Of a stretch of DNA of 22,996 bases, positions 17,301 through 22,996 are shown one piece after another. Source of the DNA: JBEIDK01 sp040383485 (lineage in GTDB: Bacteria; Bacteroidota; Bacteroidia; UBA4408); NCBI GenBank assembly GCA_040383485.1, contig JBEIDK010000039.1, positions 1 through 22,996 on the forward strand, given 5' to 3'. The notes under the pieces are model-generated. The model worked only from the letters and a program-made list of their open reading frames with translations. It did not search any database and was not told where the DNA came from. The stretch's first letter is position 1. Each line of letters begins with the position of its first letter. The position numbers were made by a program, and so were the translations under genes.

Positions 17301-18474
17301 TTGCTGTATTTGGACCACAATAACAAATATTTGCAGGGTTAAGGGTTGCTACAATAACACTTGAGTTTGAGACTGAAGTACCGCAGCTAATAACACATCT
17401 TAAATAAGTTGTGTCAGTAACATTATATGTAGTAACTAAATTTGTCTCGCCAGAAATATCAGTGTACGTTAAACCATCAAATGACTCTTGCCATTGAAAA
17501 GTAAATCCTTGACTTGCGGACACACCTAATATTGATAAATTGATATTTGAATTTGCACAAACAACAGTGTCGTTCGATTCTATTTGAACACCAGTTGAAG
17601 ACAAGGTAGTAATAGCAACCGTTGAAGAATTTGCACTTTGACCACTGCATGATACAACACAACGATAAGTTGTATTAGCGTTAACTGTAACAATTGTTGT
17701 TAAGGCAGTTTGACCTAATAAATTTGTAAATGTTACTCCACCATTGGTTGATTCTTGCCATTGATAAGTTTCACCTAACCCATAAGATACTCCGCTTAAC
17801 GTTAAAGTTGCCGCAGAGCCAGGGCAAATAGTTGTTAAATTTGATGCTACTGAACCGCCAACTGGAGGAGCAGTACATGGAGCATTTGGTAAAATAAGGA
17901 CTTCATAATCTTCTGTTTCACCAAAATTATAGTTGATAGCACATGGGTCAATAACCATAGAAAAATATCTTCCTCTTACACGCATCCTAGTTAGACCTGG
18001 TATAGCAGTTGATGGTATAGTAAAAGTACCAGTAACTGTTGTTCCACCACCTGGCACTGTTGTTACAGAATTCCAAACTTCCTCTGTTGTAATATCAAAA
18101 GTACCATCTAAGTTATAATCTATCCAAATTCTATAACCTTGAGCAAAGGAAGCTAGAGTGCTAGTTAGCGATAAGTTGATTGTTTGGTTAGTATTTGCTG
18201 TTAAAATGTTACCTGGACCAGTATAAAAATAATAGTTCGGGTCTCCGTCAGGATGAGAACATCCAGTGTTTAAGTTTGAAATGTTGGTATTACCACCAGT
18301 AGTTGAAAAACTCTGTATGTAATCTAGACTATTAGTTGCACAACTGGCGTTTGTATAGGCTGGCAAACAATAAGTTGGAGGAGGAGGAGGTAATACTTGC
18401 GCCTTTAAATTGCTATTAGCAGCAGAGAAAAGGAATAGCGCAAATAAAATTGTTAAGTAATTTTTTAATTTCAT
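11362..18474 (-). CDS. Giant T9SS-secreted modular protein (GEVED, CUB, Ig-like, PKD, sorting domain)
   Basis: A 2370-residue extracellular protein. Residues 1-26 are a signal peptide (hydrophobic TILFALFLFSAA, cut near LKAQ). Then: GEVED 1 (27-197, GETEDYEV), Ig-like 1 (198-292), and three repeats of Ig-GEVED-Ig-CUB at 293-763, 764-1253 and 1254-1738. The Ig-like parts share YQWQES...YYRC. GEVED parts start CYCGP..T.NLGG and end GSGETEDY. CUB-like parts carry GNYA.N, a D.L.IYDG strand and GALTFVF.SD. Six shorter Ig-like repeats (1739-2197) and a PKD domain (2198-2281) precede the T9SS type A sorting domain (2282-2370: FPNPTKNNITV, AQGVYFVRI, ending SRKIVKE). The frame is uninterrupted over 7.1 kb. 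It is expected at the cell surface or in the medium, as an adhesin or carbohydrate/protein-binding scaffold; no catalytic domain is visible. A small secreted protein is encoded 16 bp upstream. Confidence 0.93.
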   Translation of the reverse strand: MKLKNYLTILFALFLFSAANSNLKAQVLPPPPPTYCLPAYTNASCATNSLDYIQSFSTTGGNTNISNLNTGCSHPDGDPNYYFYTGPGNILTANTNQTINLSLTSTLASFAQGYRIWIDYNLDGTFDITTEEVWNSVTTVPGGGTTVTGTFTIPSTAIPGLTRMRVRGRYFSMVIDPCAINYNFGETEDYEVLILPNAPCTAPPVGGSVASNLTTICPGSAATLTLSGVSYGLGETYQWQESTNGGVTFTNLLGQTALTTIVTVNANTTYRCVVSCSGQSANSSTVAITTLSSTGVQIESNDTVVCANSNINLSILGVSASQGFTFQWQESFDGLTYTDISGETNLVTTYNVTDTTYLRCVISCGTSVSNSSVIVATLNPANICYCGPNTATNLGGACGTSTINDVVINGTPLSNLSTGCTTTPGVGAYSVYAASGNTTATLSQLGTYSLDVTTAGINIISVWIDYNQDGTFDASEWVQVAGGAVAPSANGVPSSVQLQIPVTALTGLTGMRIRSRANGNINGAVNACTTFGSGETEDYFVTIAPALPCVAPPTAGAAFATVDSICTAQPFIVTAVGNSIGLGQTYQWQTSTNNVIWTDIVGETNTFATVSQTTTSYYRLAVSCSGQTTYSAIDTVVGLNCLLMSNDSVSTCNTTFYDSNPNGNYATNENYTLTVYPSTPGSVVKVVFNNFDTETGFDILNVYDGIDATAALLNTFTGTFTLDSVQATNSAGALTFVFTSDFVVTQSGWDATVSCVSVNSCVGTPTPGNAEAVDSTVCANNVVNLTLNGNSNTFGTNYQWQESLNGTTWANVAGAINPVYNPTVTDTVYYRCKLTCSTNSSFSTVVMIGINPFFDCYCGPQTSTNLGGFCGGNNIDSVGISNTTLANGNFTCNTVAGFGSYTQYPDTAIYLTASMQQLVPYNLSVQTSGNSIISVWIDFDQSGTFDASEWTQVATTSTAGGISTVSITPPVTSLTGLTGMRIRSRAFGNANGANDACLQMGSGETEDYIVNITQALPCVAPPTPGTVSASNLSTCANTDVDLSVIGNSVGLGQTYQWQESSNGTTFTDLLNDTNVTATVSLGTTNMYYRLNVTCSGQTVSTAAVMISIVECYIFTDGIDSVAAPTCSGIFYDSGANTGNYANNESGSFTFFPATPNSVLQMTFTSFSTENNWDGMMIYDGPDATYPLISSGLAAGFGAATCPAGSYRGTGSPGVVTSTNITGALTFVFTSDGSGVSTGWSANIACIPGNFCTGTPNGGNATALDTSVCINSNIALSVSGNTSGAGIVYQWQESADNITWTNITGANTASTSATVTDTTYYRCTITCAASLLSANSTVVMATLNDFFECYCGPQTATNLGGFCGANNMDSVIIVGTTLNNAGVCATVPGFGAYSSYPATGNTTASLQQLVPYQLSVINNGNSIQSVWIDYDHSGTYDPSEWQQISTTSAAGIASIITINIPVTSLTGLTGMRLRSRANGNINGANDACLQMGSGETQDYIINITPALPCVAPPTAGTASSSTTSTCSSIPFTITLQGGTVGLGQTYQWQSSPDNVVWTNMPLETNATLNTTQNSSTYYRCVVTCSAQSSNSSSIMLNADCITQPTGSNVDTVYTCSGTYYDPNPSGNYAANTNSTLTIYPGTAGNLVQVIFNSFTVENNYDYLLIYDGPNVSSPLINSNYINVNGFGTAPDSSWTGAFAPDTITATNPTGALTFVFSSDGSVNQAGWDATIGCISNGPCATPTITAMGATTFCQGGSVMLMSNVSTVSWTAVGTTTNGATTANVTVNQSGAYYVTNTDPACPLTPPTVSNTINVLVNPNPTVSITVDDASICAGQSATFTATTAALNPTYVWTNATGTGASATTSAAGNVSVTVTSNGCSGTSNVIAETVNNLPSAPTITSSTPNAVLCPGGSIDLTSSYTSGNSWSNSSTLSVISVSAVGPYSVSHTDANGCTSASASITVTPIPAPTVTVVSGNTTFCSGNGSVVLSSNAPTGNVWNTTPSQTTAAITVTTGGTYNTSIVVPGCPTPIVSNSIVLTENSVVAATVTSNVPSICGTANATLTCTTNPSYVSYVWTGNPSTGITGTNNTATVTAPGNYVVTITDANGCSLTPTSVTIGVGTAPTPTITASAVSICEPGTITLTTATGQGIYTWFNTGAAIANSNTNTIVVSSTGIYTVNVVNAGCTGTSPNQVISVNPLPTAAFIATPNTSTPCNGIVSFSNQSSNATAFQWNFADNSPQVNFTNPSHTYKSTGTYNVTLVVQNACGSDTAIVPVSVTSCVGIEDLSDESDVTIFPNPTKNNITVTYNNVDANTFKLEIMSIAGQVIYTETNNQFHGKFQQNIDMSRYAQGVYFVRIVTNSNTISRKIVKE
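13261..14715 (-). repeat. Supermodule repeat 3 (Ig-GEVED-Ig-CUB) within the giant gene
   Basis: Codes residues 1254-1738: Ig-like (1254-1347), GEVED (1348-1505), Ig-like (1506-1600), CUB-like (1601-1738). Module order and phrases (CYCGPQTATNLGGFCG, LPCVAPPTAG, GLGQTYQWQ) repeat those of the two preceding units. Confidence 0.85.
14716..16185 (-). repeat. Supermodule repeat 2 (Ig-GEVED-Ig-CUB) within the giant gene
   Basis: Codes residues 764-1253: Ig-like (764-855), GEVED (856-1015), Ig-like (1016-1109), CUB-like (1110-1253). Its CUB-like domain has a longer Cys-containing insert (ATCPAGSYRGTGSPG) than the others. Confidence 0.85.
16186..17598 (-). repeat. Supermodule repeat 1 (Ig-GEVED-Ig-CUB) within the giant gene
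   Basis: Codes residues 293-763: Ig-like (293-383), GEVED (384-546), Ig-like (547-638), CUB-like (639-763). This is the most diverged of the three: CYCGPNTATNLGGACG against CYCGPQT.TNLGGFCG in the other two. Confidence 0.85.
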
Positions 18475-18490
18475 GTTATTATTTATTAAG

Positions 18491-18931
18491 TTATTTATTT
18501 TGACTAAGTATTGATTTTATTTTTTGTAAACGCAGAATTTCCTTCTTTAACTCTAAACGGGCAACTGAATTAGTTTCTTTATTCATCTCTTTGTTTAAAT
18601 ACTCAATTTTAGAAGGAATTGCCAATAAACTGGCTTTCTGGGCTGCAATGTCAGTCGGGATGTTTAACTGATCCAAATCAAAAGTAATTTTTTGATTTTC
18701 ATACTTTTTCTTAGAGATTTCAGCTTGTCCTGGCTCATTAAAATCCATCAAGTCACCATTGCTTGCTTTTTTAATTTTTTTGGCATAAGTAGGGTCAACT
18801 ATTTTCATTTCGTCAACGAAAGACTTGTCTACTTTGCGACCACCACCTTGTGCACTAGAACTTGAGAAGCCAAACATAATAGCTACACCTGCTAGTATTA
18901 GCGTAACCTTGCTTAAAAATTTAATTTTCAT
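18491..18931 (-). CDS. Small secreted protein encoded ahead of the giant T9SS protein
   Basis: A 146-residue protein that I do not recognise. Residues 1-28 are a signal peptide (SKVTLILAGVAIMFGFSSSSAQ). The mature part is charged: a Lys-rich stretch (about 32-60, KSFVDEMKIVDPTYAKKIKK), a middle with FNEPGQAEISKKKYENQKITFDL, and a predicted coiled-coil C-terminus (about 108-144, IEYLNKEMNKETNSVARLEL then KKEILRLQKIK). There is no sorting domain, so it should stay in the periplasm or attach to the envelope. It lies 16 bp upstream of the giant gene on the same strand and is the first gene of that operon, so a supporting role (chaperone, anchor or subunit of the giant protein) is plausible but unproven. 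Confidence 0.75.
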   Translation of the reverse strand: MKIKFLSKVTLILAGVAIMFGFSSSSAQGGGRKVDKSFVDEMKIVDPTYAKKIKKASNGDLMDFNEPGQAEISKKKYENQKITFDLDQLNIPTDIAAQKASLLAIPSKIEYLNKEMNKETNSVARLELKKEILRLQKIKSILSQNK

Positions 18932-19073
18932 CTTTGAATAAATATAAATATTAATAATTTGTTAAATACGTTTAAAATCCCCGCAAGGTAGTAAACAATT
19001 TTAATTGTAAAAAAAAGAAGATGAAAAAATACTAAACTATTGAAAACCAGAAGGTCAATTTTTAAACCTTAAA

Positions 19074-20200
19074 TCATAAAATAAGTATATTATCAAATTG
19101 TATATTATTTCCTTTCTAGTTTTGAATACTATTTTGAAAATATTTTCTTTTGTTCTCCATGTTAATATCATTTGCGTTTATTTTTAATTTGAGAAACCCA
19201 TTATAAATCAATTTTTTATTTTCAATTCCTTCAATCTGGTCATTAAAACCATCGGAAGGCATAAAAAAAAATAAACCTTTTTAACAAATAATTTCTAATG
19301 ATTTTGAGTAGCTGCTATTGATGATTTAAATATGCTAAAAAGCTAATTTACTTGAGGATTAATTCTAATAGTTATATAACTAACTTTTGGATGTAATGAC
19401 TGGCTTATAGAAGCGTATTTTAGAACATCCTTTTGCCCTGTTTATTTTACAAACTAAAATATTGATTGATTCTGAGATAAAATCATCATTATCATTTTGC
19501 TTAAGTTTTTTTACTAAAATTTAGTGATAATTCAATTATTATTTCTGCTGGGTCAGTAATCTTTTTTGTGGGTAATGAATTCATTCAGTAGTGTATTGCC
19601 AATCATGGTTAAAAAACCGCCTAGCAGCCGATGTCCAGTACATTCTACAACTACAAAAAAAATTGAGTCTGAACTTTCTTTGAACCAGTAAAAATAGCCA
19701 CTAGCAATGTCCTTTGGTAAATAAAAAACAAAAAATTAAGGGAATACTAATTTTATTTTTTCTTATTAAAATAAAATTGAATTTTGATTTTTTTTGCATA
19801 GTTAATGCTATCAATAATTTGAGTTTGCTTTTCTTATTTTATTTTATTTGAATTTCTGTAATCTCCTTCTGTTCATTAGTAACTGCCCACTGCTCTTCTT
19901 GACAATCTACTTGCCAGCCAATAATTTGTTTGTGTTTTTAATAATTGAAAATCTGTTCAAGTTAATTAATACAGATATAATTACTAAAAATATCAATTTT
20001 ATCAGAAAAGTAATTTCATTTTTTCTCAGTACTTCTTTTAATATATTCAGCTTGTTTGTCCTTTAGACTTATTGCTTTTTTTAAAATCATTTATACTATT
20101 TAATTGATAAGTAGATTTGTAAGGCAAAGAATTTGAGGAATAATTCATTGAGACAAATTGAAGAAATATTATAAAAAACAAGACTTGTTTTCGAAAAAAA
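19074..20200 (-). pseudogene. Decayed SpoIIE/PP2C-type protein phosphatase (SiaA/RsbU-like)
   Basis: Read on the minus strand across several frames, this stretch gives the parts of a Bacteroidota SpoIIE-domain phosphatase in order. Near 20190-20120 is a signal-like FFRKQVLFFIIFLQF; at about 20035-19930 a membrane helix and its flank (FLIKLIFLVIISVLINLNRF, SIIKNTNKLL); at 19830-19790 KQTQIIDSINYAKKI, the usual lead-in to the domain; at 19726-19570 FYLPKDIASGYFYWFKES, FVVVECTGHRLLGGFLTMIG, NTLLNEFIT; at about 19555 ITDPAEIIIEL; at 19490-19400 FISESINILVCKINRAK; and at 19275-19074 KGLFFFMPSDGFNDQIEG through FDNILIL. There are several frameshifts and stops, one being TAG at 19116-19118 where Trp-Lys-Gly is expected. 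Metal/active-site residues are also changed: SGD to SGY, VDCTGHG to VECTGHR. The region between helix and lead-in is poorly preserved, and the TPR-type sensor usual in this family is largely missing. The 5' limit is approximate. Confidence 0.85.
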
Positions 20201-20278
20201 ATTATGTATTAAGTTACAAGTTTAATGGAATCATTACTTTTATTGACACTATAAGGTTAATTAAAATATAAAAATAAG

Positions 20279-20309
20279 TTTGATTATTCTTCATTTTAAT
20301 CTAGGTTTG
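20279..20309 (+). promoter_or_regulatory. Promoter placed directly at the ATG of the SiaB-like gene
   Basis: TTTG (20279-20282), 19 bases, then TAGGTTTG (20302-20309) is a full match to the Bacteroidota consensus. The ATG is at 20314, 4 bases after the box, so the transcript would be leaderless or nearly so. A second -7-like box, TAAGTTTG (20275-20282), overlaps the -33 element and could give a longer leader. Confidence 0.5.
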
Positions 20310-20313
20310 ATTT

Positions 20314-21444
20314 ATGAATAAAATATTTGAGACTAGTTTCTTCTCTGAAACTTTTAGTAAATTAGATAACTATCAATTGAACTATGCATATAATGGTGAT
20401 TTTAGTTCTAATTTAACGGTTCATATTTTAAATTTGGTTGAATCCAGTATGGATCTAGAGAATGAATCTTCAAAAACAAAGAAGAAGGTTTATTTCATAT
20501 TGGTTGAATCTCTTCAAAATATAACTCGTCATCAAAGTAAACCAGATGTTGATGGCCTGTTGGATGATTTTTTCATTATTCAAAAAACTGAGGAAAGTTA
20601 TTTAATTACCTCTGGAAATATTATTAAAACAGCGGATGTTGAACCATTAAAAAATAAATTACAAGAAATAAATTCATTAGACCCTGAAAAATTAAGAGCC
20701 TACTATCAGGAGTTATTGAGTAATCTTGAGTTTTCTGAGAAAGGCGGTGCCGGACTTGGATTACTAGAAATGTTGAGAAAGTCGGGTAATAAATTAGTAT
20801 TTGATTTTGTAAAATTAAATGATACTTACACCTATTTTTATTTTCAAGCTAAAGTTGCAAAATTAGGTAGTGAAAATTTCACAAACTCTGCAGGAGTTGA
20901 AAACCTGAACATTGCTAAGTCTATTCATAAAACAATTGTTGAACATAATTTAATCACAGTTTTTCATGGGCAATTTGGTCATGATAATTTACAAGGGCTA
21001 TTAGCAATGACTGAAAGTAATGTTTCTGGCATTGATAATGTAAAATTTAGAAAAACTATCATTTCAGTGATGATAGAATTACTACAAAATATATGTTTTC
21101 ATGCAGATGGTAAAGTTGATTATGAAGGAGAAGGACCGGGCTTATTTATGATTGCCGAAAATGGAAATAGTTATTCTTTAATAACAGTAAATTATATTGA
21201 AAACTCCAAAACTAGTGCTATTGAGTCTTACGTGAGCCAAATAAATTTGCTAAGTAGGGAAGAGTTGAAAACTGCCTTTCTTGAAAAATTAATGCGCGAT
21301 GACATTGACAGAAAACATGGAGGTGGTTTAGGATTCCTTGATGTAAGAATCAAGACTAATAATAAAGTCGATTTAACCATTCAACCATTTTCTAATGAAC
21401 TCTCATACTTAATTATCATTGCCCAGATTGATAGAAAAGAATAA
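20314..21444 (+). CDS. SiaB-family (DUF6272) protein kinase with two tandem domains
   Basis: A 376-residue protein made of two homologous halves (about 1-180 and 197-376), each resembling the single-domain SiaB kinase (about 180 residues). Each half has a GHKL-type N-box (ESLQN, E65-N69; ELLQN, E255-N259, each followed by a His: ITRH, ICFH) and a glycine loop (GGAGLG 144-149; GGGLG 336-340). Between them lies a matching strand region (YLITSGNII; YSLITVNYI) and a helix LDPEKLRAYYQELL or LSREELKTAFLEKL. SiaB of Pseudomonas phosphorylates the SiaC regulator, opposed by the PP2C phosphatase SiaA. Here the neighbour on the opposite strand is a dead SpoIIE phosphatase, which supports the family call. 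No SiaC-like gene is in the window. Both domains retain their nucleotide-binding motifs, so either or both may be active. prmA follows 51 bp downstream. Confidence 0.8.
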   Translation: MNKIFETSFFSETFSKLDNYQLNYAYNGDFSSNLTVHILNLVESSMDLENESSKTKKKVYFILVESLQNITRHQSKPDVDGLLDDFFIIQKTEESYLITSGNIIKTADVEPLKNKLQEINSLDPEKLRAYYQELLSNLEFSEKGGAGLGLLEMLRKSGNKLVFDFVKLNDTYTYFYFQAKVAKLGSENFTNSAGVENLNIAKSIHKTIVEHNLITVFHGQFGHDNLQGLLAMTESNVSGIDNVKFRKTIISVMIELLQNICFHADGKVDYEGEGPGLFMIAENGNSYSLITVNYIENSKTSAIESYVSQINLLSREELKTAFLEKLMRDDIDRKHGGGLGFLDVRIKTNNKVDLTIQPFSNELSYLIIIAQIDRKE

Positions 21445-21495
21445 AATAAATTTCGTTTACTTTCTAATAAACACATCTCACTAAAATAATCTTCT

Positions 21496-22338
21496 ATGAA
21501 TTACCTAGAATGTAAAGTCAACATTCAAAACCCTGAACAATCCGATTTAATAACTACAATTTTTGGCGAATTAGGATTTGAAAGTTTTATAGATGAAGAA
21601 AATTATTTACTAGGATATTGCCCACAAAATATTGCTTTGAATGAAAAAGAATTTATTGTTAATATAAAAAAAGCATTGCTTGATTATCACCTCGATAATG
21701 AATTTAAGTTAAGCATAATTGAACAACAAAATTGGAATGCTACTTGGGAGAAAAGCTTTGAACCTATTTTGATTGATAACAAATGCATAATTAGGGCACC
21801 TTTTCATGAGCCGCTTAGCAATATTTTAAATATTATAATTGAACCGAAAATGAGTTTCGGAACAGGACACCATCAAACAACTTATTTGATGATGCAAAAA
21901 ATGTTTGAAATTAGTATTGAGAACAAGCATGTATTGGATATGGGCTGCGGTACAGCAGTTCTAGCAATATTAGCAGAGAAAATTGGTGCAAATAAAGTTG
22001 TTGCTATTGATATTGAAGAATGGGCGTTTGAGAATGCAATAGAAAATTTAACCCTCAATGAATGTAAGAAGATAGCTGTCTTTAAAGGAGGCTCAGAAAA
22101 AATAAATTCTGAAAAATTTGATATTGTAATAGCCAATATTAATAAGAATGTATTAATGAACGATGTTAAGAATTATGCTTCGGCAATGAATAACGGTTCC
22201 ATTTTATTACTAAGTGGTTTTTTCATTACAGATTCTGTTAGTCTTATTGATAAGTGTAAGGAGTATCAACTAATATACAAATCATCAAGCTATAAAGATG
22301 AATGGTGTATGCTTGAATTTGAAAAACAGTTACTTTAG
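21496..22338 (+). CDS. prmA: Ribosomal protein L11 methyltransferase PrmA
   Basis: A 280-residue cytoplasmic S-adenosylmethionine-dependent enzyme that methylates lysines and the N-terminus of ribosomal protein L11. The N-terminal substrate-recognition domain (1-75) contains FGELGFESF. The linker has the family motif NWNATWEKSFEPI (79-91). The catalytic domain shows the PrmA loop PKMSFGTGHHQTT (117-129), motif I VLDMGCGTAVLAILA (146-160), VVAIDIEEWAFENAIEN (168-184, the ribose-binding acid D172) and IVIANINKNVL (210-220). Length is normal for Bacteroidota PrmA. It may be co-transcribed with the SiaB-like gene, though 51 bp without clear coupling is not decisive. It is convergent with the next gene, 28 bp away. 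Confidence 0.95.
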   Translation: MNYLECKVNIQNPEQSDLITTIFGELGFESFIDEENYLLGYCPQNIALNEKEFIVNIKKALLDYHLDNEFKLSIIEQQNWNATWEKSFEPILIDNKCIIRAPFHEPLSNILNIIIEPKMSFGTGHHQTTYLMMQKMFEISIENKHVLDMGCGTAVLAILAEKIGANKVVAIDIEEWAFENAIENLTLNECKKIAVFKGGSEKINSEKFDIVIANINKNVLMNDVKNYASAMNNGSILLLSGFFITDSVSLIDKCKEYQLIYKSSSYKDEWCMLEFEKQLL

Positions 22339-22366
22339 TTTTAATCCAAAAGTTTAGACTTAGACG

Positions 22367-22996
22367 CTATAAAATTTCCACTGTCGTTGCACCATAACCA
22401 TATTTACTTATGGAGCCATCATAAAATTTTACACCTTCTTTTTTTGACAAATAATTAATGATTTCTTGTTTTAAAGTGCCTTTGCCAACTCCATGAATAA
22501 ATGTAATTTTATGTAAAGGTATTGTGATGGCTTTAGATAACTCATCTTTAACTTTATTCATTTGAATTTGAAGCAAAGTTGCAGGAGTATAAATATTAAA
22601 ATTTTCAACTAATTCTTCGATGTGTAAATCAACTTCTTTTTCAAGTAGTTGCTGATGTATTTGATGTGGAATGGAAACTTTACTAGTACTTGAGATATCC
22701 TTATTATTAAAGAATCTTTTTAGGTCTTGTTCATTTATAACTATGTCTTCTTCATTCATTCTTTCTGAATAGATACATACATCATAAACAGGCAATTGAT
22801 GGTATGGAGTTAAAACGTAATGTTTTTTATCAAAGAATTTTTTACCATCAATTTTCTTATTAGTTGTTGCAGTATTGGGTATAATTTTATTAGCTATTTT
22901 GCTAAACATTATCTGAGTTGCAATGTGCTGCCAATTTCCTATCTCAGTTGAATGAATTTCAGAAACATGTTTAATTTGTTCACTATTGATAAACAA
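22367..22996 (-). CDS. DUF2027/Smr-domain protein (C-terminal part; cut by the window edge)
   Basis: The 209 visible residues run off the right edge, so the start is outside. The first 115 or so residues are beta-rich with FFDKKHYVLTPYHQLPVYDV, as in the DUF2027 proteins of Bacteroidota. The end is an Smr (small MutS-related) domain: EVDLHIEELVENF (121-133, DLH motif) and ITFIHGVGKGTLKQEI (164-179, the HGxGxGxL motif), then SKYGYGATTVEIL at the terminus. Smr domains have nicking endonuclease or nucleic-acid-binding activity; the role of this family is not established. The stop is TAG at 22367-22369. Confidence 0.88.
   Translation of the reverse strand: MFINSEQIKHVSEIHSTEIGNWQHIATQIMFSKIANKIIPNTATTNKKIDGKKFFDKKHYVLTPYHQLPVYDVCIYSERMNEEDIVINEQDLKRFFNNKDISSTSKVSIPHQIHQQLLEKEVDLHIEELVENFNIYTPATLLQIQMNKVKDELSKAITIPLHKITFIHGVGKGTLKQEIINYLSKKEGVKFYDGSISKYGYGATTVEIL

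Noticed and set aside
13851..18118. Several 60-66 codon frames on both strands inside the giant gene
   Set aside because: They are by-products of the Thr/Ser/Asn-rich codon bias of the 2370-codon gene and have no independent features.
11362..18474. CRISPR array or other spaced DNA repeat
   Set aside because: The repetition is at protein-domain scale in one continuous reading frame, with no short identical direct repeats at regular spacing.
19848..20066. A 72-codon plus-strand open frame in the gap before the SiaB-like gene
   Set aside because: The opposite strand carries the remains of the SpoIIE phosphatase; this frame has no recognisable domain and is explained as its shadow.

Overview
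The window reads as a low-GC Bacteroidota chromosome segment, probably Flavobacteriia- or Chitinophagia-like. The signs are a giant secreted protein ending in a type IX secretion (T9SS type A) sorting domain, Bacteroidota-type -7 promoter boxes (TAnnTTTG), a TonB C-terminal-domain protein, a DUF2027/Smr protein, and A-rich leaders without clear Shine-Dalgarno sites. No rRNA, tRNA, CRISPR array or intact insertion sequence was seen.

Layout. 1-727: two gene remnants, the end of a NuoL/M-like proton-translocating membrane subunit interrupted by TAA, and an orphan T9SS C-terminal domain. 778-2753: a minus-strand pair, a five-helix membrane protein with an OB-fold-like region followed 2 bp later by a TonB_C protein. 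2933-4852: a mosaic accessory island with an intact XRE regulator, a ParD/ParE-like toxin-antitoxin pair, a copy of the XRE 3' end, a duplicated promoter, an antitoxin with a nonsense-mutated RelE toxin, and a copy of the XRE middle. 5078-11243: minus-strand metabolic and transport genes, namely a lone paaA, two POT peptide transporters with a minimal nucleotidyltransferase and a CATAG-type inverted repeat between them, mscL and a YjjG-type nucleotidase. 11310-18931: a terminator, a 2370-residue secreted modular protein and a small secreted protein just upstream of it. 19074-20200: a previously hidden, heavily decayed SpoIIE/PP2C phosphatase gene on the minus strand. 20314-22338: a two-domain SiaB-like kinase and prmA on the plus strand. 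22367-22996: the 3' part of a DUF2027/Smr gene.

The two points most worth following are these. (1) The phosphatase pseudogene lies divergently beside a SiaB-family protein with two tandem kinase-like domains. This looks like a SiaA/SiaB-type partner-switching locus whose phosphatase died while a duplicated kinase survived. (2) The 1.9 kb toxin-antitoxin island is stitched together from repeated pieces of one XRE regulator gene and its downstream promoter, which suggests cassette exchange by recombination at those repeats. Broken genes recur across the window (NuoL-like, T9SS domain, RelE, two XRE fragments, SpoIIE phosphatase), so this segment is undergoing gene decay.
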